A stretch of DNA of 64,000 nucleotides, from NCBI GenBank assembly GCA_964504565.1, contig CAZDEY010000004.1:186001-250000 (forward strand), given 5' to 3'. A model generated the notes under the pieces. It searched no databases. It was not told where the DNA came from and worked only from the letters and a program-made list of their open reading frames with translations. This DNA is from Cesiribacter sp964504565. Lineage in GTDB: Bacteria > Bacteroidota > Bacteroidia > Cytophagales > Cyclobacteriaceae. Shown here one piece after another: positions 26,082 through 34,025 of this stretch; within the stretch, counting starts at the first letter, position 1, and each line of letters starts with the position of its first letter. Both the position numbers and the translations under genes were made by a program.

Positions 26082-27293
26082 CTATTGCAGGGCTTCTTTA
26101 ACTCGTTCGGCAGCATCTTTAAGTACTACGGCCGATTTTACCTGAAGGCCGCTTTCATCAATTATGCGAGCTCCTTCTTCAGCATTGGTTCCTTGTAAGC
26201 GTACAATTATCGGCACATCAATATTACCAATCTTTTTGTAGGCTTCCACCACACCGTTAGCAACTCTATCGCAGCGTACAATTCCACCGAAAATATTAAT
26301 TAAGATAGCTTTAACCTCCGGATCTTTCAGAATAATTCGGAAGCCAGCTTCTACCGTTTGGGCATTAGCACCACCGCCAACATCCAAGAAGTTAGCCGGC
26401 TCACCGCCGCTTAGCTTAATAATGTCCATGGTAGCCATAGCTAAGCCGGCGCCGTTTACCATACAACCTACGTTACCGTCAAGCTTTACGTAGTTAAGGT
26501 CGCTTTCTGCAGCTTCAACTTCCAACGGATCTTCTTCAGTAATATCCCGAAGTTCGGCTAAATCTTTATGACGGAACAGGGCGTTGTCATCCAGGTTTAC
26601 TTTAGCGTCTACTGCTAAAATTTGGTCGTCAGAAGTTTTAAGCACCGGGTTAATTTCGAACATGCTGGAGTCGGTGCTTTCGTAGGCATCGTACAGGGCA
26701 GCAATAAATTTAACCATTTCTTTAAAGGCTTTTCCTTCTAAGCCCAGCGCAAATGCAACTTTACGCGCCTGGAAGCCTTGCAGGCCAACTGCCGGATCAA
26801 TCCACTCCTTTACAATTTTATCAGGGTGCTTTTCAGCTACCTCTTCAATGTCCATACCGCCTTCGGTAGAAGCCATAATCACGTTCTGGCTCTTGGCGCG
26901 GTCAAGTAATATAGATAGATAGTACTCCTTCGGTTCGTTTTCGCCGGGGTAGTATACATCCTGCGCAATAAGAACTTTGCTTACCCGCTTGCCCTCCGGG
27001 CCGGTTTGGTGCGTAACCAGGTTGCCACCTAAAATACCTTTGGCTTTATCTGGAACTTCGTCCAGGCTTTTGGCTAGTACCACGCCGTTAGAACCGGTTT
27101 CCTGAATTTTACCTTTACCACGACCACCGGCGTGAATTTGCGCTTTAACTACGTACCAACCGGTACCGGTTTCTTCGTGTAGTTTTTTAGCTACAGCTTT
27201 AGCTTTTTCGGGTGAATCGGCTACGTAACCTTCTTGAACTTTAACTCCGTGCTTTTTAAGAATGTCCTTAGCCTGATACTCGTGAATATTCAT
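26082..27293 (-). CDS. sucC: Succinate-CoA ligase (ADP-forming) subunit beta
   Basis: A 403-residue TCA-cycle enzyme subunit that, with SucD, interconverts succinyl-CoA with succinate plus ATP. The N-terminal ATP-grasp domain shows MNIHEYQAKDILKKHGVKV, VVKAQIHAGGRGKGKI (nucleotide loop) and MFEINPVL with Mg ligands AVDAKVNLDDNALFR. The C-terminal CoA-ligase domain has FLDVGGGANAQTVEAGF and INIFGGIVRCDRVA. sucD is not next to it, which is common in Bacteroidetes. It has a hairpin upstream that may separate it from the lipoprotein gene. Confidence 0.95.
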   Translation of the reverse strand: MNIHEYQAKDILKKHGVKVQEGYVADSPEKAKAVAKKLHEETGTGWYVVKAQIHAGGRGKGKIQETGSNGVVLAKSLDEVPDKAKGILGGNLVTHQTGPEGKRVSKVLIAQDVYYPGENEPKEYYLSILLDRAKSQNVIMASTEGGMDIEEVAEKHPDKIVKEWIDPAVGLQGFQARKVAFALGLEGKAFKEMVKFIAALYDAYESTDSSMFEINPVLKTSDDQILAVDAKVNLDDNALFRHKDLAELRDITEEDPLEVEAAESDLNYVKLDGNVGCMVNGAGLAMATMDIIKLSGGEPANFLDVGGGANAQTVEAGFRIILKDPEVKAILINIFGGIVRCDRVANGVVEAYKKIGNIDVPIIVRLQGTNAEEGARIIDESGLQVKSAVVLKDAAERVKEALQ

Positions 27294-27312
27294 AGGTGCT
27301 TGAAAAATTTTT

Positions 27313-27336
27313 GCCCGAATCTACGGCGATTCGGGC
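27313..27336 (-). terminator. Hairpin between a lipoprotein gene and sucC
   Basis: GCCCGAATC at 27313-27321 pairs with GATTCGGGC at 27328-27336. On the minus strand it is followed by AAAAATTTTT, so termination is plausible though the run begins with A. It sits 20 bases before the sucC start and could also act as a leader structure of sucC. Confidence 0.55.
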
Positions 27337-27371
27337 GGCTTTACAACCTTAGTTTTAATTTCTGGATTTTA

Positions 27372-27704
27372 TTAGCGCATCTTAACCGATATTATCCGAA
27401 CACTAGCATCGTACTGGGTGCCCATCATTCCGCAGGAATACACCTGGGGTTCATTTAGTACTTCGTAGGTAACAGAAACCGGTACGGCACTGCCTGTCTG
27501 CTGAAATTCTTCCGGTATATCTTCGTCGTTTACTGGTTTAATCCTTTCATCATCGATTGTTAGAAAGTAACCACAGCCGTCGGCAGCTAGCGGGCCGGTC
27601 CATTCCAGCGTAGCCTCTTTGGAAACTGCCGAACTGCCTTCGGAACTACTATTACATTGCAGCAATAAAAAGGTAGCAAAGGTTAGAAATAAGATTGCTT
27701 TCAT
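27372..27704 (-). CDS. Lipoprotein of unknown function, 110 residues
   Basis: MKAILFLTFATFLLLQC is a lipoprotein signal with the Cys at residue 17. A Ser-rich spacer (NSSSEGSSAVS) leads to a small beta-rich domain with two further Cys (DGCGYF and YSCGMMG) that could form a disulfide. It is divergent from the LolD-type gene. No function is recognised; the size and cysteine pattern suggest a small periplasmic inhibitor or binding domain, which is a guess. Confidence 0.7.
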   Translation of the reverse strand: MKAILFLTFATFLLLQCNSSSEGSSAVSKEATLEWTGPLAADGCGYFLTIDDERIKPVNDEDIPEEFQQTGSAVPVSVTYEVLNEPQVYSCGMMGTQYDASVRIISVKMR

Positions 27705-27827
27705 ATAATTAATATGGTTATGCTGACAACCGCGTAGTTGGGTAAAGGTTAGTAAAGACTAAGATTATTTTATAGAAAGCCCAATCTAAGGCCAATTCCA
27801 TCATTTTTACGTAATATTGCAGGCTAT

Positions 27828-28484
27828 ATGCTTCATGCTAAAAATATAACTAAAGCCTATGGCTCGCTGCAAGTTCTTCGCGGCATTGAGCTGCACGTTC
27901 AACCTGCCCAAGTAGTTAGTATAGTGGGGGCATCCGGTGCCGGCAAAAGTACGCTGTTGCATATACTAGGAACCCTAGATAGGGCCGATGGCGGGGAGCT
28001 TACTATAGGCAACGAAACCATTAGCCGGGGCATCAGCGCCAAAGAATTAGCCCGGTTTCGTAACCAGCATATTGGTTTTATCTTTCAGTTCCATAACCTA
28101 TTGCCGGAGTTTACTGCCCTAGAAAATGCCGCTATGCCGGGCTTTATTGCCGGCCGGCCCGAGCAACAAGTAAAGCAGGAAGCCAAACGATTGCTAGAAC
28201 GGCTAGGCCTGGGCCACCGGCTAGACCACAAGCCGGGGCATATGAGTGGCGGTGAGCAGCAGCGGGTAGCGGTAGCCCGGGCCCTGGTAAATAAACCATC
28301 GGTAGTTTTTGCCGATGAACCAAGTGGTAACCTGGATAGCAAAAGTGCCAAAGAGCTGCACGATCTATTCTTCGAGTTAAGAAAAGAGCTGGGGCAAACT
28401 TTTATTATAGTTACCCATAACCGCGAGTTGGCCGAAATGGCTGATGTAAAGTATATTATTAAAGATGGGTTATTAGTAACCTAG
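27828..28484 (+). CDS. ABC transporter ATP-binding protein, LolD/MacB type
   Basis: A 218-residue nucleotide-binding subunit. Walker A GASGAGKST (about 35-43), Q-loop FQFHNLLPEF, ABC signature MSGGEQQRVAVARAL, Walker B VVFADEPSGNLDS and switch His VTHNRE are all present. The segment FQFHNLLPEFTALEN and length fit the LolD branch, which powers lipoprotein release from the inner membrane, or the related MacB/FtsE branch. The membrane subunit is not adjacent, so the partner is unknown. The end lies 3 bases from the convergent peroxiredoxin gene. Confidence 0.88.
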   Translation: MLHAKNITKAYGSLQVLRGIELHVQPAQVVSIVGASGAGKSTLLHILGTLDRADGGELTIGNETISRGISAKELARFRNQHIGFIFQFHNLLPEFTALENAAMPGFIAGRPEQQVKQEAKRLLERLGLGHRLDHKPGHMSGGEQQRVAVARALVNKPSVVFADEPSGNLDSKSAKELHDLFFELRKELGQTFIIVTHNRELAEMADVKYIIKDGLLVT

Positions 28485-28487
28485 GGT

Positions 28488-28934
28488 TTACTTCAGGCTG
28501 TTAATCATTTCCTGTACGTGCTCGCTACTGCCGAACATTTTTTCAAATACCTTTACTATTTGGTGGTTCTTATCAAGTAAATAGGTTACCCGGCGATTTA
28601 ACCCAATTACCGGTATTGCGGCTTTGTAAAGCTGCGCAACCTTGCCGTTTTCGTCCGCTAAAAGCTCAAAGGGCAGGTTAAATTCTTTTTTGAATTTAAG
28701 GTGCGTTTCTACGCTATCGCGACTAATGCCAATAACCGGTACATCCAGGTTTTTAAATACTGAAAAATTATCACGAAACTCACAGGCTTCTTTAGTACAT
28801 ACCCGCGTAAAATCTTTAGGGTAGAAATAAAGAATAATAGCCTGATTGGCAGCCGATTTACTTAAAGTAAAGGAACTTCCGGAGGTTGACGGTAGAGAAA
28901 AATCGGGGGCTTGACTGTTTGCTGATAGGGGCAT
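28488..28934 (-). CDS. bcp: Thiol peroxidase, BCP/PrxQ peroxiredoxin
   Basis: A 148-residue thioredoxin-fold peroxidase that reduces peroxides using a reactive Cys. The peroxidatic Cys lies in FTRVCTKEACEF (about 43-54), with the second Cys five residues later, the PrxQ pattern. The usual TPGC reads TRVC here, a substitution of the normally conserved Pro-Gly. The start is MPLSANSQAPDFSLPSTSG. DENGKVAQLY and the C-terminal region are typical. It is cytoplasmic and single. Confidence 0.88.
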   Translation of the reverse strand: MPLSANSQAPDFSLPSTSGSSFTLSKSAANQAIILYFYPKDFTRVCTKEACEFRDNFSVFKNLDVPVIGISRDSVETHLKFKKEFNLPFELLADENGKVAQLYKAAIPVIGLNRRVTYLLDKNHQIVKVFEKMFGSSEHVQEMINSLK

Positions 28935-29117
28935 AGTAATAAAAAAAACTTAACAAGGTTTGGAAAAAAATGTTATAACACCGACCTTAGCGATACGAAA
29001 AATGAAGATAGCCGTACTTTGAACGTATTTGTAAAAAATACTTAATTTTTTTTGAACGGTTTGGCTAACCTTTTAGTTCTTGTCTCGTATAAAGGTTCAG
29101 TTGCTCACTAATCGAGT

Positions 29118-29306
29118 ATGAACCATATGACAAAGCAGGGACATCTTAATGAAACTAAGGGTCGGCAATTAAAGGAAGAAGCCCGTCAGAAGAACGATAA
29201 ACTCAAGGAGATTGAAGGAAAAGAGCAGGAGACTTTAGGTAAACTGCAACAGCAATTCGGTTCTGATGAGGACGAAATAGTTGAAACAATAGAAGAAGAA
29301 AGCTAA
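29118..29306 (+). CDS. CsbD-like small charged protein
   Basis: A 62-residue hydrophilic protein with few hydrophobic residues, starting at ATG 29118 (or 29127). The pattern KGRQLKEEARQKNDKL, EIEGKEQETLGKLQQQFG and an acidic tail resembles the CsbD family, which is general-stress related and of unknown biochemical role. Similarity is by eye and modest. It is the last host gene before the prophage and has its own terminator. Confidence 0.55.
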   Translation: MNHMTKQGHLNETKGRQLKEEARQKNDKLKEIEGKEQETLGKLQQQFGSDEDEIVETIEEES

Positions 29307-29347
29307 GCTTAAAAGCATTTAAAAATATACAATTGGTTAAGGGTGAA

Positions 29348-29386
29348 GAAAGGCGTTCCTGTTTCAGGGGCGCTTTCTTTTTTTTA
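29348..29386 (+). terminator. Terminator after the CsbD-like gene
   Basis: GAAA-GCG pairs with CGC-TTTC with an inner TCCT/AGGG stem, followed by TTTTTTTT. It lies about 40 bases beyond the stop codon. Confidence 0.75.
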
Positions 29387-29411
29387 ACTCGCTTATATAT
29401 AAGTATTTATA

Positions 29412-29435
29412 GCCCCGGTAAAAAATCTACGGGGC
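29412..29435 (-). terminator. Hairpin downstream of the last tail gene
   Basis: GCCCCG at 29412-29417 pairs with CGGGGC at 29430-29435. A second CGGGGC follows at 29441-29446. It may end the leftward late transcript, though the T-run is poor, and lies in the interval that must contain the phage-host junction. Confidence 0.45.
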
Positions 29436-29450
29436 AAAAACGGGGCAACT

Positions 29451-30197
29451 TTACCTAATCCACCAGCTAAACCTGTCTAAATTAATAGATGCCCCGAGGC
29501 TAGAATTTCCATAGACATAAATAGAGTTCGTGTTGGGGCTGTAGTTTATACTTACGGCTGAAGTTATTTGCATAGCCTGAAAGGTTTTAGGCTCTATAGC
29601 GTCGGGCATTTGAACTGCCACCAATACGTTAGGAGGTACATTAATCGTGCCCCTTAACTCAACCTTGCCTTCTTTGGTAACCCTGTATTGTGCCTTAGTT
29701 CCACCCACATTTATAGTTCCGTTTAAAAGTACTAAGTCAACCCACTGCACGTCGTTAGCGTGCGGCGTAGTTTCTACATCTGCTAGCCCGCTACCGGCCG
29801 CCCCAGCGGTTACGACCGCCTGTCGGTCGGCGTATACGTTAAATTGCCCGGCCTCAACCCGGTTGCTATCTACAAAAGTTACCGGGTCAGCGGCGCTATA
29901 AGTTTCCTGTAACGCAAATACGGCCACCTGACCGGCTCCGGGGGTAACCGTACCGCCAGGGCAGTAAAGCAATTCATTGTTAACCCATATCCAACCGGGA
30001 CTGACGGTAATTTCATCATTATTACTGCTAATACCCATACCGGCAATGCGGGTAGCCGGCTGGCTTATATCTACGCCTAACGCCTGCAAAAAAGCGCGTA
30101 CGGTATCTTGGGTGGCGGCCTGTAGGTGTTCCAGCGTTGCGCTGGTGGCGGGTAAAAAGCTCTGCGCCCCTATATTAATTGTCTTTAGCTGCTTCAT
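29451..30197 (-). CDS. Putative tail fibre/appendage protein
   Basis: A 248-residue protein, last gene of the leftward late block. The N-terminal 60 residues include a helical segment (ATQDTVRAFLQALGVDI) and the rest is beta-rich with many Gly, Asn and Thr, as in phage fibre or collar proteins. It overlaps the next upstream gene by 4 bases, so it is in the same operon. No chaperone or lysozyme motif is seen. Assignment rests on position after baseplate genes and composition. Confidence 0.55.
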   Translation of the reverse strand: MKQLKTINIGAQSFLPATSATLEHLQAATQDTVRAFLQALGVDISQPATRIAGMGISSNNDEITVSPGWIWVNNELLYCPGGTVTPGAGQVAVFALQETYSAADPVTFVDSNRVEAGQFNVYADRQAVVTAGAAGSGLADVETTPHANDVQWVDLVLLNGTINVGGTKAQYRVTKEGKVELRGTINVPPNVLVAVQMPDAIEPKTFQAMQITSAVSINYSPNTNSIYVYGNSSLGASINLDRFSWWIR

Positions 30198-30658
30198 ACG
30201 TATTCTATTTCGTACTGTACTTGTTCAATTTTATACTTATTAACTAATGCCCGCAATCGCGGCTCCTCGCCCTGTAGGTAGCTCGGTACAATCACCTTAG
30301 CGGTAATACTACTAAACCCCCCGGCAGGCCCTATATAGGCCTGCGGGGCTGACGGCGGCCCCCAATAATCCATCGGTTCCGCATTCGGCCCAAATGCCAT
30401 AGGGCTTAACCCCGGTATTATGTTTAACAGCCTTATATCCTCGCTGCCAAATTCGTTACGTAGCAGCCGTTCCAGCTTAATGGTTTGGCCATTCCACAGT
30501 AATGCATAGTCAGTAGCCACGTACCATGTTTGCAGTTGCGCCTGTAAATCCCGGAGGGGTTTGGTCCATACCCATAGGGCCTGCACTGTTGACGGTTCCC
30601 GCATAGGGCGGGGCAGTACCGACCATATCCACTTAAGAAAGTCTATAGTCCACCTCAT
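30194..30658 (-). CDS. Putative baseplate/tail protein (position of Mu gp48 or P2 I)
   Basis: A 154-residue protein, overlapping its neighbours by 1 to 4 bases. It directly follows the J-like baseplate gene, where the wedge protein I (gp48 in Mu) normally lies. The N-terminal part is helical and Trp-rich (LKWIWSVLPRPMREP, LQTWYVATDYALLW) and resembles the start of tail proteins that connect fibre to baseplate. Sequence motifs are not decisive, so the role is inferred from gene order. Confidence 0.5.
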   Translation of the reverse strand: MRWTIDFLKWIWSVLPRPMREPSTVQALWVWTKPLRDLQAQLQTWYVATDYALLWNGQTIKLERLLRNEFGSEDIRLLNIIPGLSPMAFGPNAEPMDYWGPPSAPQAYIGPAGGFSSITAKVIVPSYLQGEEPRLRALVNKYKIEQVQYEIEYV

Positions 30659-31500
30659 TAGCTTGGGATAAATTCTATACTACTCTGTAGCGGGTGGGCG
30701 GCATCTATCTGTAAATAGCCCGCCAGAGGCTGATAAATACGCTCAACCGGCTGGTAAGGTATTTGCAAATGCCGGGCCTCTAGGCTTAGCACCTGCACGT
30801 CCGTAACGCCTTCAACCGCCTGTACTGCATCTTGCAGTTTGCTGCGGTACAAGGTGCCGTTAAAACTCAAATTCTTTATATGGGCCATAATTGCGCGGTT
30901 AACTTCTTCCTTCACCCGCTCCAGTAAGAACAGGGCGTTATAATGCACCTTCATAGTCAGGCGTAGCAAGTCAGCACTTCGGCTGGTAGCCTTCGGCTGC
31001 GCCCCCCACATACATACTTGCCCAATGTAGCTATTTAGTGCCGCCAGTTGGTCAGTGGTCAAGGCTATACGGTTATTGCTTCCATCTTCTGCCGCTACCT
31101 TAATTATACCGGCGCTTAGGCTGACGTGCTTTATAATCTGCTTTTCGCTATCAATCGCCGGGTAAAAGTACCGCCCGGTAGCAAGGTCTATTTCCAAATT
31201 ATCGCCGTACTGGAAAGTACGTAGCACCCTATCCCACCAGCGCGCCGTGCCGGGGTAGGCGCTATCTACCAACGCCTGCACATTAGCGCGGTAGGCTTTT
31301 ATATTTTCGGTTTGAATAAAACCCAGGAAGGCGAAAGCAAGCTGTATTCGACCCCAAACATTTAGCTTGCCCCGCCCGTCCCGGGTTGTTAGTTCGTCAA
31401 GGGCGGGCAGGTTAGTGCGCTCCGCTTCCATACCCTCTTGAATAGAGGTTATGGAAGCGGCCGCCTGGTTGACGTTATTTATATAATCTTGTAACTCCAT
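30658..31500 (-). CDS. Baseplate J-like wedge protein
   Basis: A 280-residue protein. The C-terminal half has the J-like layout: a helical region leading to VNRAIMAHIKNLSFNGTLYRSKLQDAVQAVEGVTDV, which matches the conserved core (a subdomain ending in a 'gV.dv.v' strand) of baseplate assembly protein J. It would form the wedge that joins tail tube to fibres. It overlaps the next gene by one base. The shorter N-terminus than in P2 J (about 300) is within the range seen in Mu-like phages. Confidence 0.65.
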   Translation of the reverse strand: MELQDYINNVNQAAASITSIQEGMEAERTNLPALDELTTRDGRGKLNVWGRIQLAFAFLGFIQTENIKAYRANVQALVDSAYPGTARWWDRVLRTFQYGDNLEIDLATGRYFYPAIDSEKQIIKHVSLSAGIIKVAAEDGSNNRIALTTDQLAALNSYIGQVCMWGAQPKATSRSADLLRLTMKVHYNALFLLERVKEEVNRAIMAHIKNLSFNGTLYRSKLQDAVQAVEGVTDVQVLSLEARHLQIPYQPVERIYQPLAGYLQIDAAHPLQSSIEFIPS

Positions 31501-31510
31501 AGCTGCTGAT

Positions 31511-33217
31511 TTATAGTGTCAATCTACGTTCCCGTTCCCGCCCACGCCTGCGCGGCACCCGCCTAAATATTGGTATAGAACCCGGCGGCGGTAGAACCTT
31601 ATAACTGTAAGGCCCCTGATCGTTCATATTCCTAATCATTCCATCTATGTCGTAGGCTATTGTATCACTTACGCTAGACAGCCAACTCTCGCTACTTAAA
31701 TCCACGCCGCCGCCCAGCGACGGGCTGGTAGGTTGCGGGCTAAAGTCCTGGTTTGCGTAATCGGCAAACTGCCAATCCACTGCCAGGCGTTGCGTACAGC
31801 CGCGTATATCTTCATTTAAAGGGTCTTCGTTAGCGTGGTCTGACCAAAGCCGGTTAGTGCCAACAGCGGCCGGAATAACGCCTAAGCAATTAAGTACGCG
31901 GTAATTCCGGTAGTGCATCGTAGTATACCCCGCCGTAGCCGGCGCTACTACCGTTCGCGTGTATTCATCCTGCGCCCAAAACGAGCAGTACGCATAGGTC
32001 AACTCAACATCGTTCGCTGTATTGACAAAGCCGTCCGGGCTGGGATTTTCGTTCGCCGCCGTGCTGCTGTAGGCTGAAAACTTGCGAGTGTCCGGGCTGG
32101 TCTCCGTTTCATTAATTACCTGAATATTGTACACGAATAGCGGACCGGCCGGGAAAACCTGAAACTTAGCTCCCATGCCGGTATCCTGAACGCATTTGAT
32201 ATTGTATATCTCGCCGCTTATTCCACCGCAACTAAACGCAAAGTCCTGGCTAGGTGAATCTCGATAGCCGCCTCCGATAAACAAGCAATCGTGCATTATA
32301 AAACCAATAGGGCAGCAGTTCGTTTGCGAACAATCCCAACCGGGGCGCACTACATGAAAATCTACGATACGGTGCCTTGCTCCGGTGCTCCAGCGTTGCG
32401 GGTTCTCGTTCTGCCGGAACGCCTGCGTAAAGTTCATGTCGTAAAGACCTTCATTTGCGCAGGTTTCGACGTAGCAGTGGATAAACCACATATCTTCATA
32501 GAGGCCCACGCCGGCAGCGGCCCCTAAACCGCCCTCCTTCGATTTTATACCGCTACTCTTAGCGTTTAAATCCTTTAGGCCGCAAAGCCGAACGTTGGTG
32601 CTCAGTCCACTGGTTTGCCAGCCCTTACCATTAATCACCATGCCATATTCGTGGCCGTCGCAGCAGAAATCCAGAATTACGTGCTGGGCATCTATTATGC
32701 CAAACCCCTCATCGTAGGGTACTACTGAATTATCCGTCCAGGTTATACTAACCAGCCCCTGATTAATAAAATGGATAGGGTTGCCGGCTACGGTATTGGT
32801 AGGTAGCGTACACCTAAAGCGGCTCCATGCCGGGTCAACCACCTGCCCCGTAACGGCTACGGTGCTACCGCCTGCCAATCCGGTTAAGTCTACCGTATTG
32901 CCGGTATAGGTTGTAAGGTCAATTACGTAGTCCGGCGTACGGCTTCTATCCTGCGTTGCTATTACGTAATCCTTTTTAAGGAACTGAATACTACCGTTGC
33001 CGTTACTTGCAATGAGATGAACGTGGAAACTTTTCATCCCTTTGTTTGATTGCGGTACTACCTCAAAGTTTATCTGTTGCCCTGAAAAAAGGCGGCTGCT
33101 GGAATCCTGATCGCTTATAACCATCCATTGCCAATCCGTCGCATTCGGTACCGTAGCGGTTAGCGTTACCTGCTCCCCGGCCCCTACAACCTGCGCGCTC
33201 CTAGTAAATCCCTGCAT
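31511..33217 (-). CDS. Putative tailspike with beta-helix fold
   Basis: A 568-residue protein. Residues about 1-80 look like an Ig/PKD-like strand domain (VTLTATVPNATDWQWMVIS). Residues about 150-470 alternate short strands and turns with repeated Asn/Gly/Cys positions (NVRLCGLKDLNAKSSGIKS, GVGLYEDMWFIHCYVETC), the look of a right-handed parallel beta-helix of tailspikes and pectate-lyase-like enzymes. The C-terminus (RRVPRRRGRERERRLTL) is strongly basic. A host polysaccharide-binding or cleaving role is likely but no catalytic residues can be named. It starts inside the end of the preceding coiled-coil gene (17-base overlap). Confidence 0.6.
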   Translation of the reverse strand: MQGFTRSAQVVGAGEQVTLTATVPNATDWQWMVISDQDSSSRLFSGQQINFEVVPQSNKGMKSFHVHLIASNGNGSIQFLKKDYVIATQDRSRTPDYVIDLTTYTGNTVDLTGLAGGSTVAVTGQVVDPAWSRFRCTLPTNTVAGNPIHFINQGLVSITWTDNSVVPYDEGFGIIDAQHVILDFCCDGHEYGMVINGKGWQTSGLSTNVRLCGLKDLNAKSSGIKSKEGGLGAAAGVGLYEDMWFIHCYVETCANEGLYDMNFTQAFRQNENPQRWSTGARHRIVDFHVVRPGWDCSQTNCCPIGFIMHDCLFIGGGYRDSPSQDFAFSCGGISGEIYNIKCVQDTGMGAKFQVFPAGPLFVYNIQVINETETSPDTRKFSAYSSTAANENPSPDGFVNTANDVELTYAYCSFWAQDEYTRTVVAPATAGYTTMHYRNYRVLNCLGVIPAAVGTNRLWSDHANEDPLNEDIRGCTQRLAVDWQFADYANQDFSPQPTSPSLGGGVDLSSESWLSSVSDTIAYDIDGMIRNMNDQGPYSYKVLPPPGSIPIFRRVPRRRGRERERRLTL

Positions 33218-33437
33218 CGTATTTTTCCCAAGCTAAATCTCGTTCGGCCTCTAACTTAGCCCGCTCCAATCGGCTAAGCTCATACTCCAGGGTGCGTAAA
33301 TCGTTGCGGTAATTGCACTTCTTTACCCGGTCTTTTTCCTCGTTAAACAGCGCGTCCTTATCCGCAATTTCTTGCAGTTTAGTAACGGTTTTTTCTTGCA
33401 GGGTGCTAATAAGCGTATTAAGTTCCTCGATTGTCAT
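33201..33437 (-). CDS. Small coiled-coil protein between fibre genes
   Basis: A 78-residue protein that is almost entirely charged helix (TLQEKTVTKLQEIADKD, TLEYELSRLERAKLEAERD). It has no signal or membrane segment. It lies between two predicted fibre genes and overlaps the tailspike start. It may be a fibre assembly chaperone or a structural coiled coil; I do not recognise a family. Confidence 0.5.
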   Translation of the reverse strand: MTIEELNTLISTLQEKTVTKLQEIADKDALFNEEKDRVKKCNYRNDLRTLEYELSRLERAKLEAERDLAWEKYDAGIY

Positions 33438-33443
33438 AGCCTG

Positions 33444-34025
33444 TTAATTTTCTTCTATTAGTAGTGCCGCGCCGGTATAGCTAAAGCCATTGCCAGAGCC
33501 GGCACCGGGGTCGGTCGTTATTATGATTTCGTTTCCGCCGCTGGGTGAAATCACATTAAATTCTATCGTATTATTTATGTTGCTACCGCATTCTAGCGTT
33601 TTACTTACGCCGTCGATAGTCCAGGTAGTCGGGCGGTTGCTGGAATCTTTACGCGAACCAAAAAGGCGTACTGTATAAGTTTTTCCAGGGTTTAGATTGG
33701 TAAACTTAAACTGTCGGGCGGCGGTGTTACTAAAGAACTGCCCTTCGTGTACCAAATCCGGGAATATGCCTGACCCAGCGGGGCTAGGTGTTTGGCCGGC
33801 GTTGTTGGTAGAGGTAAAGGCATGCACTAAATAGATATGATAGGTGCCGTTGGCACCGGTAGTATCTTTTAGGTTTATCAGGTTTGCGTTTGCCGCCGCA
33901 TTGGTTAAGTTATTCCACCCCGTACTCGGTTCCGTCGTGCCAAAGTTTACGCGGAAGGTTTTAGGCGGTACTGTGGGAGCTACACCAAAACCTTGCACTA
34001 GAAAAGGGGCTACAAACTGTTCCAT
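33444..34025 (-). CDS. Beta-sandwich tail protein, possible carbohydrate-binding domain
   Basis: A 193-residue protein rich in Thr, Asn and Gly. The body after residue 20 (TFRVNFGTTEPSTGWNNL, YTVRLFGSRKDSSNRPTTWT, FNVISPSGGNEIIIT) resembles a galactose-binding-like or malectin-like beta-sandwich. In a fibre cluster this suggests receptor binding. It overlaps the 772-residue fibre gene at the stop/start codons. The fold assignment is by eye. Confidence 0.55.
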   Translation of the reverse strand: MEQFVAPFLVQGFGVAPTVPPKTFRVNFGTTEPSTGWNNLTNAAANANLINLKDTTGANGTYHIYLVHAFTSTNNAGQTPSPAGSGIFPDLVHEGQFFSNTAARQFKFTNLNPGKTYTVRLFGSRKDSSNRPTTWTIDGVSKTLECGSNINNTIEFNVISPSGGNEIIITTDPGAGSGNGFSYTGAALLIEEN

